Shown one piece after another: positions 9,433 through 19,612 of a stretch of 64,000 nucleotides of DNA. Position 1 is the first letter of the stretch; the number at the start of each line of letters is the position of its first letter. Source of the stretch: Paracoccaceae bacterium (GTDB lineage Bacteria; Pseudomonadota; Alphaproteobacteria; Rhodobacterales; Rhodobacteraceae); the NCBI GenBank assembly GCA_009842205.1, contig VYFX01000063.1:248001-312000 (forward strand), given 5' to 3'. Both the position numbers and the translations under genes were made by a program. Under the pieces are notes generated by a model. That model saw only the letters and a program-made list of their open reading frames with translations. It did not search any database and had not been told where the DNA came from.

Positions 9433-9532
9433 TATTACGGGATAACCTGTTAAAATTACAGCTAACCGGTGTAAATGGATTTAACACGCAATACCATTTT
9501 GAGTTATTCAAAAGAAGCTAGGGGAAACAATT

Positions 9533-10753
9533 TTGGATCATTCTTTTAACCTGCAATTCCAAAAGCAGCTTGAGGCCCTCAAGGAGGAGGGGAATTACCG
9601 TGTCTTTGCCGAAATTGAAAGATACAGGGGTGAATTCCCCAAGGCCAGGAACTATACCCCTGATGGTACGAGGGATGTATCAGTCTGGTGCTCGAATGAT
9701 TATTTGGGCATGGGACAAAATACAGAAGTCATTCAGGCCATGAGTGATGCTGCCTGGCAGAGTGGTGCCGGAGCCGGGGGAACAAGAAATATTTCCGGTA
9801 CGACCCATTACCATGAATTGCTCGAACAGGAATTGGCAGACCTGCACAACAAGGAGGCGGCCCTCCTGTTTACCTCGGGATACGTTGCCAATTGGGCATC
9901 CCTTTCCACCCTTGGATCCCGCTTACCCAATGCAGTCATTTTTTCCGATGAGAAAAACCATGCTTCCATGATCGAGGGCATAAGACATTCCAGGGTCAGA
10001 AAAGAAATCTGGCAGCGGAACAATGTTGAAGATCTGGAAAGGAAACTTTCCGCCTATGATTCATCAACCATGAAAATTGTTGCCTTTGAATCCATTCATT
10101 CCATGGATGGTGACATAGCACCGATCGGTGAAATCTGTGAAGTGGCCAATAATCATGGTGCCTTGACCTATCTTGATGAGGTCCATGCCGTTGGTATTTA
10201 CGGTCATCGTGGTGGTGGAATTGCCGAGCAGGATGGGGTGATGGATCAGGTGTCCATCATTCAGGGAACACTTGGCAAGGCGTATGGTTTGATCGGTGGA
10301 TACATTGCAGGCTCCCGGGAAAGTGTCGATTTTATCAGGTCCTTTGCCAGTGGGTTTATTTTCACTACAGCCCTTCCGCCGGCAATTTTGGCTGGAGCAC
10401 TTGTTTCAGTCAGACATTTGAAGGAAAGCCAGGTTGAGAGAACACGTCAGAAAAACATGGTACATCTGCTTCGTTCGAGGCTTGATGATCATGGTGTTCC
10501 CCATATTGATAATCCTGGTCATATCGTGCCGGTAATGATCAAGGATCCGGCCAAGTGCAAGATGGTGGCCGACCTGCTGTTGGAAGATTTCGGCATCTAT
10601 GTTCAACCGATAAATTACCCAACCGTACCCAAGGGAACTGAAAGGTTGCGAATTACACCTTCGGCCCTGCATGGCGAGAAGGATGTGGATTATTTGGCCG
10701 ACGCCCTTTCCGTGTTGTGGTCACAATGCGCATTGTCTCGGGCGGTTGCCTGA
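9533..10753 (+). CDS. hemA: 5-aminolevulinate synthase
   Basis: A 406-residue PLP enzyme condensing glycine with succinyl-CoA to 5-aminolevulinate, the first step of tetrapyrrole synthesis in alphaproteobacteria. Signatures include the N-terminal substrate region ([12 protein letters not shown]), the [11 protein letters not shown] loop, LDEVHAVG (PLP-binding aspartate) and the Schiff-base lysine in GTLGKAYG. The length fits the family. The start is TTG at 9533, preceded by AGGGGA with a spacing of about 7 bases; no in-frame ATG lies nearby. It converges with cobQ five bases away, so haem/B12 precursor supply sits at the edge of the cobalamin genes. Confidence 0.96.
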   Translation: MDHSFNLQFQKQLEALKEEGNYRVFAEIERYRGEFPKARNYTPDGTRDVSVWCSNDYLGMGQNTEVIQAMSDAAWQSGAGAGGTRNISGTTHYHELLEQELADLHNKEAALLFTSGYVANWASLSTLGSRLPNAVIFSDEKNHASMIEGIRHSRVRKEIWQRNNVEDLERKLSAYDSSTMKIVAFESIHSMDGDIAPIGEICEVANNHGALTYLDEVHAVGIYGHRGGGIAEQDGVMDQVSIIQGTLGKAYGLIGGYIAGSRESVDFIRSFASGFIFTTALPPAILAGALVSVRHLKESQVERTRQKNMVHLLRSRLDDHGVPHIDNPGHIVPVMIKDPAKCKMVADLLLEDFGIYVQPINYPTVPKGTERLRITPSALHGEKDVDYLADALSVLWSQCALSRAVA

Positions 10754-10758
10754 AACAG

Positions 10759-12225
10759 TCAGGATTTCATCAATTCCAACATGCGGTCGAGATCAAGATG
10801 TGTCTCGACCTGATGGGCCATATCATCCAGCGTTTTTTCAACCAGTTCCCCATAATTGTAATCAGCAAGACCTTGCCTGATTGAAGCCAGATACTTGGAA
10901 CGAAAACTGTCATTTGTGAACAGCCCATGCAGATAGGTTCCCTGAACCCTGCCATCAGGTGAGGTTGCACCTTCATTGATCCAGTTTCCCTCCCACTTGG
11001 TCTGGGCAAAGGACCTGCTGCAATCACGCCCGGAAGTTTTTCCCTTGTGAATTTCATAGGCACTGAAAGCATGATTCCTCCACCTTGCATTGGTAACCCC
11101 GACATGTTTTTCATCAGCCATACTCGTTTCGACGTCTAATAAACCCAACCCCGGTTGTGAGCCAGGTTCTCCTTCAATACCACTGGGGTCATTGATTTGT
11201 TTGCCAAGTATCTGATAGCCTCCACACAAGCCCAAAATTCTGCCCCCGCGGCGGTAATATGCAATGAGATCATGATCCCATCCCTGCTTTCGAATGAAAG
11301 CCATATCATTTCTGGTTGACTTACTTCCAGGTATAATGACCAGATCGGCATCCAAGGGGAGGGGCTTGCCGGGCTTGACGGGTCTGACAACTATTTCCGG
11401 ATGGTTATTCAGGGGATCGAGGTCATCAAAATTGGCTATCTTGTCCAGAGACAGATAGCAAACTTTCAGGATGCCTTGCTTGTCTGATCTTGAAGAGGTC
11501 AGCGAAAGCGAATCCTCCGATGGTAGATTGCCGGCAACTTCAAGCCATGGAAGTATCCCCAGTCCGGACCATTTCGTTTGTTCTTCAATATATCTGTATC
11601 CCTCTTCAAACAATTCGGTTGTTCCCCTGAACTTGTTGATGACAAACCCCTTGATCATATCCCTGTCTTCTTTAGAGAGGACCTGCCTGGTGCCGACCAT
11701 TTGGGCAATGACACCTCCCCGGTCAATGTCTCCTATCAGAATTACGGGCGTATTGGAATTCCGTGCAAACCCCATATTGGCTATATCGTCTTTCCGCAGG
11801 TTGATTTCGGCAGGACTGCCGGCTCCTTCGACAATGATCATGTCACATGATTGGCCAAGCAATCTGAAACTTTCCATGACAGGGGTCATCAGGGATGGTT
11901 TCAGTTTGAAATAATCCCTGGAATCGCAGATTGCATGGACTTTGCCCTGGACAATGATTTGGGACCTTCGATTGGATTCCGGCTTGAGCAATACCGGATT
12001 CATGTGAACTGAAGGTTTGGACTTGCAAGCCATGGCCTGAAGGGTTTGGGCCCTTCCTATTTCCAGGCCCTCCTTGGTCACAGAAGAGTTGTTTGACATA
12101 TTCTGGGGTTTGAAGGGTACCACCTTGTACCCCCGGTTTGTATAGGCTCGGCAAATACTGGCCACCAGCAGGGATTTTCCCACGTTTGATCCAGCACCCT
12201 GGATCATGACGGCGAGGGGAGACAT
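10759..12225 (-). CDS. cobQ: Cobyric acid synthase (adenosylcobyrate amidotransferase)
   Basis: A 488-residue ATP-dependent amidase that uses glutamine to amidate side chains b, d, e and g of adenosylcobyrinic acid a,c-diamide. The N-terminal dethiobiotin-synthetase-like domain begins with AVMIQGAGSNVGKS (P-loop) and the VVPFKPQNMSNNS stretch typical of CobQ. The C-terminal class I glutamine amidotransferase domain carries the nucleophile C334 in LGLCGGYQ and a histidine in GTYLHGLF. It is the last gene of the minus-strand block that runs from cbiD, 25 bp after cobO. Confidence 0.96.
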   Translation of the reverse strand: MSPLAVMIQGAGSNVGKSLLVASICRAYTNRGYKVVPFKPQNMSNNSSVTKEGLEIGRAQTLQAMACKSKPSVHMNPVLLKPESNRRSQIIVQGKVHAICDSRDYFKLKPSLMTPVMESFRLLGQSCDMIIVEGAGSPAEINLRKDDIANMGFARNSNTPVILIGDIDRGGVIAQMVGTRQVLSKEDRDMIKGFVINKFRGTTELFEEGYRYIEEQTKWSGLGILPWLEVAGNLPSEDSLSLTSSRSDKQGILKVCYLSLDKIANFDDLDPLNNHPEIVVRPVKPGKPLPLDADLVIIPGSKSTRNDMAFIRKQGWDHDLIAYYRRGGRILGLCGGYQILGKQINDPSGIEGEPGSQPGLGLLDVETSMADEKHVGVTNARWRNHAFSAYEIHKGKTSGRDCSRSFAQTKWEGNWINEGATSPDGRVQGTYLHGLFTNDSFRSKYLASIRQGLADYNYGELVEKTLDDMAHQVETHLDLDRMLELMKS

Positions 12226-12250
12226 TGTTAACAGTCTATACCAGCAGGGT

Positions 12251-12862
12251 TTAGAATTCTATACCCTTTTGAGCCTTGACACCTGATCGGAATGGATGCT
12301 TGAGCAGTTCCATTTCCGTAGCCAAATCGGCTATTTCGATGAGTTGCTCACTGGCATTTCTGCCCGTGAGGATCACATGAGTATCTTCCGGTTTGTGTTC
12401 TGTCAGAAATTCAACCACTTCTTCAACAGGCAGGTAGCCATATCGTAATGAAATATTAATCTCATCCAACAGAACCATCTTGATTTCCGGGTTGGCAATC
12501 AATTGTTTCGAAAGGTCCCAGGCCCTTCTGGTCATTAGGATATCCCTTTCCTTGTCCTGGGTTTCCCAGGTAAACCCTTCACCCATGGTGAAAAACTTGC
12601 ATCGGTCCGAGAAATGTTCTTGGATCAAGTCCCTTTCACCGGTTGACATGCCACCCTTGATGAATTGCACCACGGCACTTGGTATCTCATGGGCAATGCA
12701 TCTGAAAATCATGCCGAAAGCAGCAGAGGATTTCCCTTTCCCCTTGCCAGTGTGGACAATGACCAAACCCTTTGATTCGGTCTTGGTTGCCATGATTTTA
12801 TCCCGGACAACCTTCTTCTTGGCCATCTTTACCTTGTGTCTTTCAAAGTCATCAGTACTCAT
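12251..12862 (-). CDS. cobO: Cob(I)yrinic acid a,c-diamide adenosyltransferase
   Basis: A 203-residue CobA/CobO/BtuR-type adenosyltransferase that attaches the 5'-deoxyadenosyl group to Co(I) corrinoids. The P-loop GKGKGKSSAAFG and the following VVQFIKGG are diagnostic, as are EGFTW and LLDEIN further on. The N-terminus (about 25 basic residues) is typical of the long CobO form. The start overlaps the end of cobN by 11 bases, so translation is probably coupled. It supplies the adenosylated substrate for CobQ, encoded next. Confidence 0.96.
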   Translation of the reverse strand: MSTDDFERHKVKMAKKKVVRDKIMATKTESKGLVIVHTGKGKGKSSAAFGMIFRCIAHEIPSAVVQFIKGGMSTGERDLIQEHFSDRCKFFTMGEGFTWETQDKERDILMTRRAWDLSKQLIANPEIKMVLLDEINISLRYGYLPVEEVVEFLTEHKPEDTHVILTGRNASEQLIEIADLATEMELLKHPFRSGVKAQKGIEF

Positions 12863-15800
12863 CGGTTTTCTCCTCTGCTGAGTATAGGCTTAAAATTTCC
12901 ATCAGTAAATTCCTTGTGGAATTCAATTTTGGTTTCCAAAGATTTCTGTCCATGGCTTCAAGAAACCTATTGACGATTTCCCTTAATGCATCAGGATTGT
13001 TGTCCTGAATGAACTTTCTGGTATCATCATCTTCCAGATAGGCGGAATAGGCCAGATCAAAATGATGTGACCTAGCAGCACCGGTTGTGGCTGCAAATGC
13101 AAAAAGATAATCCACGGTGGCAGCAATCTCGAAAGCCCCCTTGTAGCCATGGCGCTTGACACCATTGATCCATTTGGGATTAACCGACCTGGAGCGGACA
13201 ACCCTGCCAATCTCCTCCTCAAGGGTCCTGATGACGGGCCTTTCCGGCCGGGAGTGATCATTGTGATAAATCATGGGCTGGGTTCCCCGAATCTTTTCAA
13301 TGGCAGCTGAAATCCCACCTTCAAACTGATAATAATCATCACTGTCCAGTATATCATGTTCATAATTGTCCTGATTTTGGACCACGGTATCGATTTCTCC
13401 CAATCTGAGGGTAAAGGCTTCCAAATCCTTTTTACCATCAGCATCGGCTCCGAGCGGGAAACTTCCCCATTCAAGATAGGCTTGTCCCAAATCCTCACGA
13501 TTGTTCCAGAGTTGCTCGTCAATGAGTGATTGCAAGCCGGCCCCATAGGAACCGGGCATGGAGCCGAAAACCCTAAATCCGGCTCTGGTTTCGCCAATTT
13601 GATCCATATCCTGCCTATATCGGTTTGCAGCGGGGTTATAGAATTCCGGTTCATCAAGGTTCATTACTGCTCTCGCTGCCGATGCAACAAGATCAACCTG
13701 CGAGGGAAAGGCATCACGAAAGAAGCCGGAAACCCGAAGGGTTACATCAACCCTTGGACGTCCTAGGGTAGTATGGGGAATGATTTCAAATCCAGTTACC
13801 CGCCCGCTGTTGTCATCCCATTGGGGTGTTACACCCATCAAGGCAAGGGCCTGGGCAATATCATCACCCCCGGTTCTCATATTTGAGGTGCCCCAGGCTG
13901 TCAGGGCCATTTTCCTAGGCCAATCCCCCTTGTCCTGAACATACCTCTCGATCAGCAGGCTGGCCGACTTCCAACCCAGTGTCCATGCCGTTCGGGTTGG
14001 AATTGATCTGCTGTCAACGGAATAAAAGTTTCTTCCTGTAGGCAGAATATCGACCCGTCCCCTGGAAGGGGCACCAGACGGGCCAGGACGAACAAACTCC
14101 CCATTAAGACCACTCAACAAGCTTGACGTTTCGAGTGCACCACAGGATCGCAATAGCGGCTTCAACGTATCCTCAACATAGGTCATGATCCTTTCGGTAT
14201 GCTTTCCTGCCTTTTCCTTGCCTTCGAGCAATTTCAAAAAGAAGAGTTCAAGTCGTTCGACAGTATCGCCATTTGTTCGCCACGGATCATTACTAATCTC
14301 TGCAAGGAAGGAAGGTTTGCCGTCTTGCCAATTGGCAGAGAGTTCACAATCCAGGGGATCAAAATCATCCGAAAAACCAAAATCCCGAGCCAGACTTTGA
14401 AGATAGGATGAATCGCCGCCCTCACCATTGTTTCGTGGTACTCTCAATAGGGAAGCCATTAGGTCACGTTCCTGAACTCCTTGTGGAGATTGTCCGAAAA
14501 CATGCAATCCATCCCTGATTTGACGTTCCTTTAACTCACAAAGGTAGGCATCCAGTTTTTGTAATTTGCTTGCCGTATTGTCTGGTGATTCAATTCCAAT
14601 ATCCTCTTCAAGATTACTTCTGGACATGGTTTCAATAATCTGTTGTTCCAGCAGCCTGGTCCGCTTGGTATCAAGTCCCATGGCCTCGTAATATTCATCC
14701 ACGAGTATTTCCAGATCACGGTACACGCCATATGATTCAGCACGTGTCAGGGGTGGAGTCAAATGATCAATTATGACAGCCTGTGATCTTCTTTTTGCTT
14801 GTGTGCCTTCACCGGGATCATTGATGATGAATGGATAGAAATGGGGCATGGGACCAAGGACCGCTTCGGAATAGCAGTTTTCTGATAATGCTAGGGCTTT
14901 TCCAGGCAACCACTCAAGGTTGCCATGTTTCCCAAGATGTACAATCGCATTGGCTTCAAACTTAAAGCGAATCCAGAAATAAAAGGCAAAATAATTATGG
15001 GGAGGAACGAGGTCGGGGCTATGGTAGGTATCCTTGGGATCAATATTGTATCCCCTTGCCGGTTGGATACCCAATATCACGTTGCCGAACTGGTGGAGTG
15101 GCAATTCAAATTCGGAATTGACCAGAAAGGGATCATTCTTGATCGGACCCCATCGGTCAATAACCTCGTTTCTGATCCTCTGTGGCAGTTGCTTCCAGTA
15201 AAACTCATATTCTTCGGTGGATAACCGGGGTGATTGTTTATCCACATTGACCTTGGCAGGATTATTGGTTCTACCCTTCAATAGGATATCCATCAATTCT
15301 GCAGAATTCTTGGGCTGATTGGATACATTGTATCCGCTTTCACGTAGTGCTTCCAGGATCAATGCTGCCGTTTCGGGAGTATCCAATCCAACACCATTGG
15401 CCAATCGTCCGTCCCTGTTGGGGTAGTTGGCCAAAATCAGGGTCAGTTTCTTGTCCTTGGGTTCGGTTTGGCCCAACCTTATCCAATTTCTGGTTAAATC
15501 GGCAACGAAATCCAATCGATTATCTTTGACTTCGTGCAGATTGACTGAATACTGAGTATTGGGGTTTACTCTGGATTGGGATTTAAAGGCTATGGCACGG
15601 GATAATATTCTACCGTCTATTTCCGGGAGAGATACAAACATGGCAATATCCCTCGGTGGCAATCCAAAGGTATTTTCCTGCCAGGAAGTTAAATCTGCCG
15701 ATCCCAGGACAACCTGAAGTACAGGCTTGTTGATTTTATCCAATATGGTTGGTTCCCAATCCATACCCTTGGATATTTTGCCAAGGGCAAACCCAGTCAT

Positions 15801-16592
15801 GTTCAGGACAATATCGGGATTGGCTTTTTGAAAAATTTCCTCGCAAAAGGCGATTGAGACCTTATCCTTAAGTGAAGACACAAAGATGGGAAGTGCGTTT
15901 ACCTTTCTTTTCCTTAAACCCGCTATCAGTTTTTCGACAGGATCGGTATTGCCATTTACATAAAGTGCCCGATAAAAGACAATGGCAGCAACTGGCCATT
16001 CTGGATTCCAGACTTGACGGAGTTCTTCCAATCCATAATAATCTGTTTCCGGATAATAGAGACCATTCTTCAACTCGGGTGAGGGCAGGGGTGGGAGTGG
16101 ATCCTGATAAAGAATGTGACGGCAGTATTTGAGGAAGTTGTCCGCATTATTCAAACCTCCTTCCAATAGATAACCAAACAGGTTCTCCCAATCATTTTTG
16201 GAAATGTTGGACAGGGACAACAATTCTGGATCGGGCTTGTCATCACCAGGCAGTACTACTAATCTGCATCCTGCTTCCTGCAATCGGATAGCGAATTGTT
16301 CCAGGCAATATTGCCAGTAGGATATCCCACCCAAGGCCCTGATTATGACCAGTTTGGATTTTGCTGCCGTTTTGTCCAGATAAAGATCAACTGAATAGGG
16401 ATGGGTAAGCCAGGCAAGTTGCCCCAGGCGAATAAAATCGGTTTTGTTCGAATATTTCCTGCTGGCTTGCGAAAGGATGGCCAGATCGGTATCAGCAGTC
16501 GATAGAAATATTAGGTCTGCCGGTAGATGATCTGGATCAACGGGTTCATTTCCATCTGTTATCTGGCCGGAAGTAGTGGAAAGGATATGCAT
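12852..16592 (-). CDS. cobN: Cobaltochelatase large subunit CobN
   Basis: A 1246-residue protein covering the full length of CobN, the corrin-binding subunit of the ATP-dependent cobaltochelatase that inserts cobalt into hydrogenobyrinic acid a,c-diamide; it is related to the magnesium chelatase subunit BchH/ChlH. Recognisable blocks are YWQYCLEQF near residue 132, the HLGKHGNLEWLPGK block in the middle, and the C-terminal KWINGVKRHGYKGAFE and FDLAYSAYLEDD regions. The partner AAA+ subunits CobS and CobT are not in the window. Its presence with CbiX, CbiG and CbiD is unexpected for a strictly aerobic or strictly anaerobic pathway. Confidence 0.96.
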   Translation of the reverse strand: MHILSTTSGQITDGNEPVDPDHLPADLIFLSTADTDLAILSQASRKYSNKTDFIRLGQLAWLTHPYSVDLYLDKTAAKSKLVIIRALGGISYWQYCLEQFAIRLQEAGCRLVVLPGDDKPDPELLSLSNISKNDWENLFGYLLEGGLNNADNFLKYCRHILYQDPLPPLPSPELKNGLYYPETDYYGLEELRQVWNPEWPVAAIVFYRALYVNGNTDPVEKLIAGLRKRKVNALPIFVSSLKDKVSIAFCEEIFQKANPDIVLNMTGFALGKISKGMDWEPTILDKINKPVLQVVLGSADLTSWQENTFGLPPRDIAMFVSLPEIDGRILSRAIAFKSQSRVNPNTQYSVNLHEVKDNRLDFVADLTRNWIRLGQTEPKDKKLTLILANYPNRDGRLANGVGLDTPETAALILEALRESGYNVSNQPKNSAELMDILLKGRTNNPAKVNVDKQSPRLSTEEYEFYWKQLPQRIRNEVIDRWGPIKNDPFLVNSEFELPLHQFGNVILGIQPARGYNIDPKDTYHSPDLVPPHNYFAFYFWIRFKFEANAIVHLGKHGNLEWLPGKALALSENCYSEAVLGPMPHFYPFIINDPGEGTQAKRRSQAVIIDHLTPPLTRAESYGVYRDLEILVDEYYEAMGLDTKRTRLLEQQIIETMSRSNLEEDIGIESPDNTASKLQKLDAYLCELKERQIRDGLHVFGQSPQGVQERDLMASLLRVPRNNGEGGDSSYLQSLARDFGFSDDFDPLDCELSANWQDGKPSFLAEISNDPWRTNGDTVERLELFFLKLLEGKEKAGKHTERIMTYVEDTLKPLLRSCGALETSSLLSGLNGEFVRPGPSGAPSRGRVDILPTGRNFYSVDSRSIPTRTAWTLGWKSASLLIERYVQDKGDWPRKMALTAWGTSNMRTGGDDIAQALALMGVTPQWDDNSGRVTGFEIIPHTTLGRPRVDVTLRVSGFFRDAFPSQVDLVASAARAVMNLDEPEFYNPAANRYRQDMDQIGETRAGFRVFGSMPGSYGAGLQSLIDEQLWNNREDLGQAYLEWGSFPLGADADGKKDLEAFTLRLGEIDTVVQNQDNYEHDILDSDDYYQFEGGISAAIEKIRGTQPMIYHNDHSRPERPVIRTLEEEIGRVVRSRSVNPKWINGVKRHGYKGAFEIAATVDYLFAFAATTGAARSHHFDLAYSAYLEDDDTRKFIQDNNPDALREIVNRFLEAMDRNLWKPKLNSTRNLLMEILSLYSAEEKTDEY

Positions 16593-16596
16593 TCAG

Positions 16597-17640
16597 CTAG
16601 ACAGGTACACAATCCAACATTTCGAAAAGGTCGGCTTGCTTGATACCTGTTTCTCCAATTATTACCAATCTGGTATCGTTGGGTTCCCCAGGATTGAGGG
16701 GGCGATCAAAATAACTGTCAATTCTCGGTCCAACTGCCTGTATAACCATTCGCATCGGTGATCCTGTGACTGTACCAAATCCCTTGACCCTCAAAAGATT
16801 ATGTTCAATGATGGCTTCCCGCAAGGTATTCTTGAACCTATCCGGATTTTCAATGGGGGGTAGTTTTAGTACTAGACTTTCAAAATCGTCATGGTCGTGA
16901 TCATCGTCTTCGCCATGGTGATGATGAATTTCATGTCTGGAAGACACATCCTTTTCGGAACCGATCCCCAGTCCGAGAATAACCTTAGGATCCACTTTGC
17001 CCATTTGGGATTTAATTGCCTTGGTGCCATCACGCGAAACCCTGGAGATTTCAGATAACAGATGTTCGACTTCATCCTCAGAAATCAAGTCTGTCTTGTT
17101 CACAACCACAAGATCGGCGCAAACCATTTGGTCTTCAAACAGTTCAGATAATGGTGTCTCGTGGCTGAGATTCTCATCATCCTGCCTTTGTTTTTCGATA
17201 GCATCCCTGTCGGCAACAAACTGACCCGCAAGAACTGCCGGTCCATCAACCACGACGATCACACCATCAACAGAAACCTGTGATCTTATTTCAGGCCAGT
17301 TGAAGGCTCGTACCAAAGGTTGTGGAAGGGCCAATCCAGAGGTTTCAATGATAATATGGCCAGGTTGTGGAGTTCTTCTGATCAACTGTTCCATGGCAGG
17401 TGTGAAATCCTCGGCAACCGTACAGCAGATGCATCCGTTAGTGAGTTCAATGATGCCACTCTCATCGCAATCCTCAATACCACAATGATTCAGGATCTCT
17501 CCATCAATCCCCAGATCCCCGAATTCATTTATAATAAGGGCAATCTGTTTACCTTTTGACTGTTCAAGAAGGTTTCTAATCAAAGTGGTTTTACCTGCTC
17601 CCAGAAAACCTGTGATGATTGTAGTGGGTATTTTTGCCAT
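16597..17640 (-). CDS. cobW: CobW-family metallochaperone GTPase
   Basis: A 347-residue G3E GTPase of the COG0523 family. The P-loop is GFLGAGKTT (residues 11-19), the metal-binding CxCC motif is C70, C72 and C73, and a guanine-specificity NKTD is present. A histidine/aspartate-rich loop (HHHH and DHDHDD runs) sits near residue 235 before the C-terminal CobW_C domain. Members of this type located with cobN are thought to deliver cobalt to the chelatase. It lies 4 bp from the cobN start, in the same transcript. Confidence 0.95.
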   Translation of the reverse strand: MAKIPTTIITGFLGAGKTTLIRNLLEQSKGKQIALIINEFGDLGIDGEILNHCGIEDCDESGIIELTNGCICCTVAEDFTPAMEQLIRRTPQPGHIIIETSGLALPQPLVRAFNWPEIRSQVSVDGVIVVVDGPAVLAGQFVADRDAIEKQRQDDENLSHETPLSELFEDQMVCADLVVVNKTDLISEDEVEHLLSEISRVSRDGTKAIKSQMGKVDPKVILGLGIGSEKDVSSRHEIHHHHGEDDDHDHDDFESLVLKLPPIENPDRFKNTLREAIIEHNLLRVKGFGTVTGSPMRMVIQAVGPRIDSYFDRPLNPGEPNDTRLVIIGETGIKQADLFEMLDCVPV

Positions 17641-17679
17641 CGATGCCCTCAGAATCCTATCAAATATCCGGAATTGAAT

Positions 17680-18456
17680 TCAGTTCGGATCAAATAGGTA
17701 ATTGCCCATTTTGAATCTAGACTTCAAGAGTTCTTCAACGGTCGAAAATATTTTAAAATCCCGATCACCCTCAGAATCACAAGGTCTGGCAAGCATGAAC
17801 ACGTCCAAACCCAATTCAGCTCCAGCCTTCAGTTTGAGTTTACTGATTTCACCTCCAGAGTTTCGACAAAGAATGTGGGTAATGCCATACTTCATCAATA
17901 AGGCCTTCTCACCCTCAAGTGTAATCGGCGGGGTGTACTCCAACATGTTCCAATTTGGAGGAAGTTGAAAAGAGGGGTGTTCCATAACCCTCAGATAAAC
18001 TCGGGACTGAGCCAAGGAGTTGCCGATTTCTTCTATGTCCCGACCCAGGTTCTTGCCTCCCAATGCTGCAAATATTCTGGAATTTGAGGGTATCTTCTGG
18101 CATGCCTGAAGAAGGGTTGCGAATTCCAACCATTTATCAACAGGACCTGTAACCCATTTCTTCCTTACCAGCCGGATGTATTCCGTACCAGTCTTACGTG
18201 AAGCAGCCATAGCATTTGAATTGATTGTACTTGAGTAAGGATGGGTGGCGTCAATCAGCAAACCTATCCGTTCCTTTTGAAGATAGTTTACCAAACCATC
18301 GGTACCTCCAAATCCACCTGCAATTATCTGTCCCGGATAATCTGACGGCAGTATTTTCTGAAAAAGGGAAACTATGACCTCTAACCCCTTGATTTCACTT
18401 AGCCTATGGCAAAGTATCCGAGCTTCCTCAGTTCCTGCCAGTACCAGTATTTTCAT
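17680..18456 (-). CDS. cobK: Precorrin-6A reductase (CobK/CbiJ)
   Basis: An NAD(P)H-dependent reductase of 258 residues that reduces the corrin ring of precorrin-6A or its cobalt form. It begins MKILVLAGTEEAR, a Rossmann-type start, and carries IDATHPYSS near residue 75, the strongest family signature. The open frame extends to a TTG at 18465, which would overlap the cbiD stop, but the ATG at 18456 gives the usual family N-terminus. It sits between cbiD and cobW. Confidence 0.93.
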   Translation of the reverse strand: MKILVLAGTEEARILCHRLSEIKGLEVIVSLFQKILPSDYPGQIIAGGFGGTDGLVNYLQKERIGLLIDATHPYSSTINSNAMAASRKTGTEYIRLVRKKWVTGPVDKWLEFATLLQACQKIPSNSRIFAALGGKNLGRDIEEIGNSLAQSRVYLRVMEHPSFQLPPNWNMLEYTPPITLEGEKALLMKYGITHILCRNSGGEISKLKLKAGAELGLDVFMLARPCDSEGDRDFKIFSTVEELLKSRFKMGNYLFDPN

Positions 18457-18461
18457 TGAAT

Positions 18462-19553
18462 TCAACCACCATTTGCATGTTTATGGGTTGTAGCGATTAT
18501 TTTTCCTGAACGGTTAACTATCATTACTTCCGCTTCAATGTTTGAGGATTTAAGTTTATCCATGAGTACTTTTTTTGCCATTAAGGCTATGGGTTCGGCA
18601 ATTTTATCACCATAAATATCCAAAATTTGATTGGCTGTGTTGGCAGTTTTGATTGTTTCCAGGGTTTGCCGAGAGACGGCAGGATCAAATTTTGCTACAA
18701 TCCTGCTCAGAAAATCGAAGTCAACCTGTGATCTTTTGGAATGAAGATCAGTTGCTCCATTGGCAAGTTTGGAAATTTTGCCAAAGCCACCAGCAACCGT
18801 CAGGTTGGGTATGGGGTTTTTCCTGAGATACTTCACCATACCACCTACAAAATCACCCATATCCAGCATTGCCCAATCAGGTAATTGAAAATATTCTTGT
18901 GCAGTTAGTTCGGAAACCGATCCTGTTGAACCAACAACATGGGAAGCACCATTGGCCCTGGCTACATCTATGCCCATATGAATGGAGGCTATCCAGGCAG
19001 CACATGAGTATGGACGGACAATACCTGTCGTACCCAATATGGAGATACCCCCCACAATACCCAATCGGGGGTTCCAGGTTTGGAGAGCAAGTTGCTCACC
19101 ATTAGGGACTGATACTTCTACCACAACATTTGGATCAACGTTATTTATCCTAGCCAAATGGTTGATCCCTTCCGTAATCATTTTTCTAGGAACGGGATTG
19201 ATTGCAGGTTCACCCACCCCAATGGGTAAGCCCGGTTTGGTAACTATCCCTACTCCTTGACCTGCCTTGAAGGATACTCCTTGAATTGAATGGTCAAACC
19301 AAACCTTTGTCTTGATAGTAGCACCGTGAGTTACATCCGGATCATCACCGGCATCCTTTATGGTTCCGGCAATCGCGTAATCATTGTGGAGCTCACAGTC
19401 AATAAGATTAAAGGAAGCGGCTTCACCTTTAGGAAGTACGATTGTAACGGGATCTTGCCATCGGCCAGTCAGCAGTGCAGAAAAGGCAGCAATTGTGGTA
19501 GCGGTTGCACAAGCCCCAGTGGTATATCCTGTCCTTAATTTGGTTTTGTCCAT
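18462..19553 (-). CDS. cbiD: Cobalt-precorrin-5B C1-methyltransferase CbiD
   Basis: A CbiD family protein of about 363 residues, which methylates C-1 of (cobalt-)precorrin-5B in the early-cobalt pathway, the job done by the unrelated CobF in the classical aerobic route. The start LRTGYTTGACATA is the family signature; GKGxG-like KAGQGVG, NPVPRKMI and GTTGIVRPYS are further blocks. The open frame can begin with TTG at 19577 or GTG at 19574, but ATG at 19553 places the conserved TGYTTG near the N-terminus as in relatives. Finding CbiD in a cluster with CobN is notable. Confidence 0.93.
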   Translation of the reverse strand: MDKTKLRTGYTTGACATATTIAAFSALLTGRWQDPVTIVLPKGEAASFNLIDCELHNDYAIAGTIKDAGDDPDVTHGATIKTKVWFDHSIQGVSFKAGQGVGIVTKPGLPIGVGEPAINPVPRKMITEGINHLARINNVDPNVVVEVSVPNGEQLALQTWNPRLGIVGGISILGTTGIVRPYSCAAWIASIHMGIDVARANGASHVVGSTGSVSELTAQEYFQLPDWAMLDMGDFVGGMVKYLRKNPIPNLTVAGGFGKISKLANGATDLHSKRSQVDFDFLSRIVAKFDPAVSRQTLETIKTANTANQILDIYGDKIAEPIALMAKKVLMDKLKSSNIEAEVMIVNRSGKIIATTHKHANGG

Positions 19554-19612
19554 CTCAGCACTTATTGAGTTCACCAATAATCTAACTCAGTTATTTGGTT
19601 ACTGAAAGATTA

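Noticed and set aside
12480..12881. 133-codon open frame antisense to cobO
   Set aside because: Shadow of cobO; no family features and no ribosome-binding site of note.
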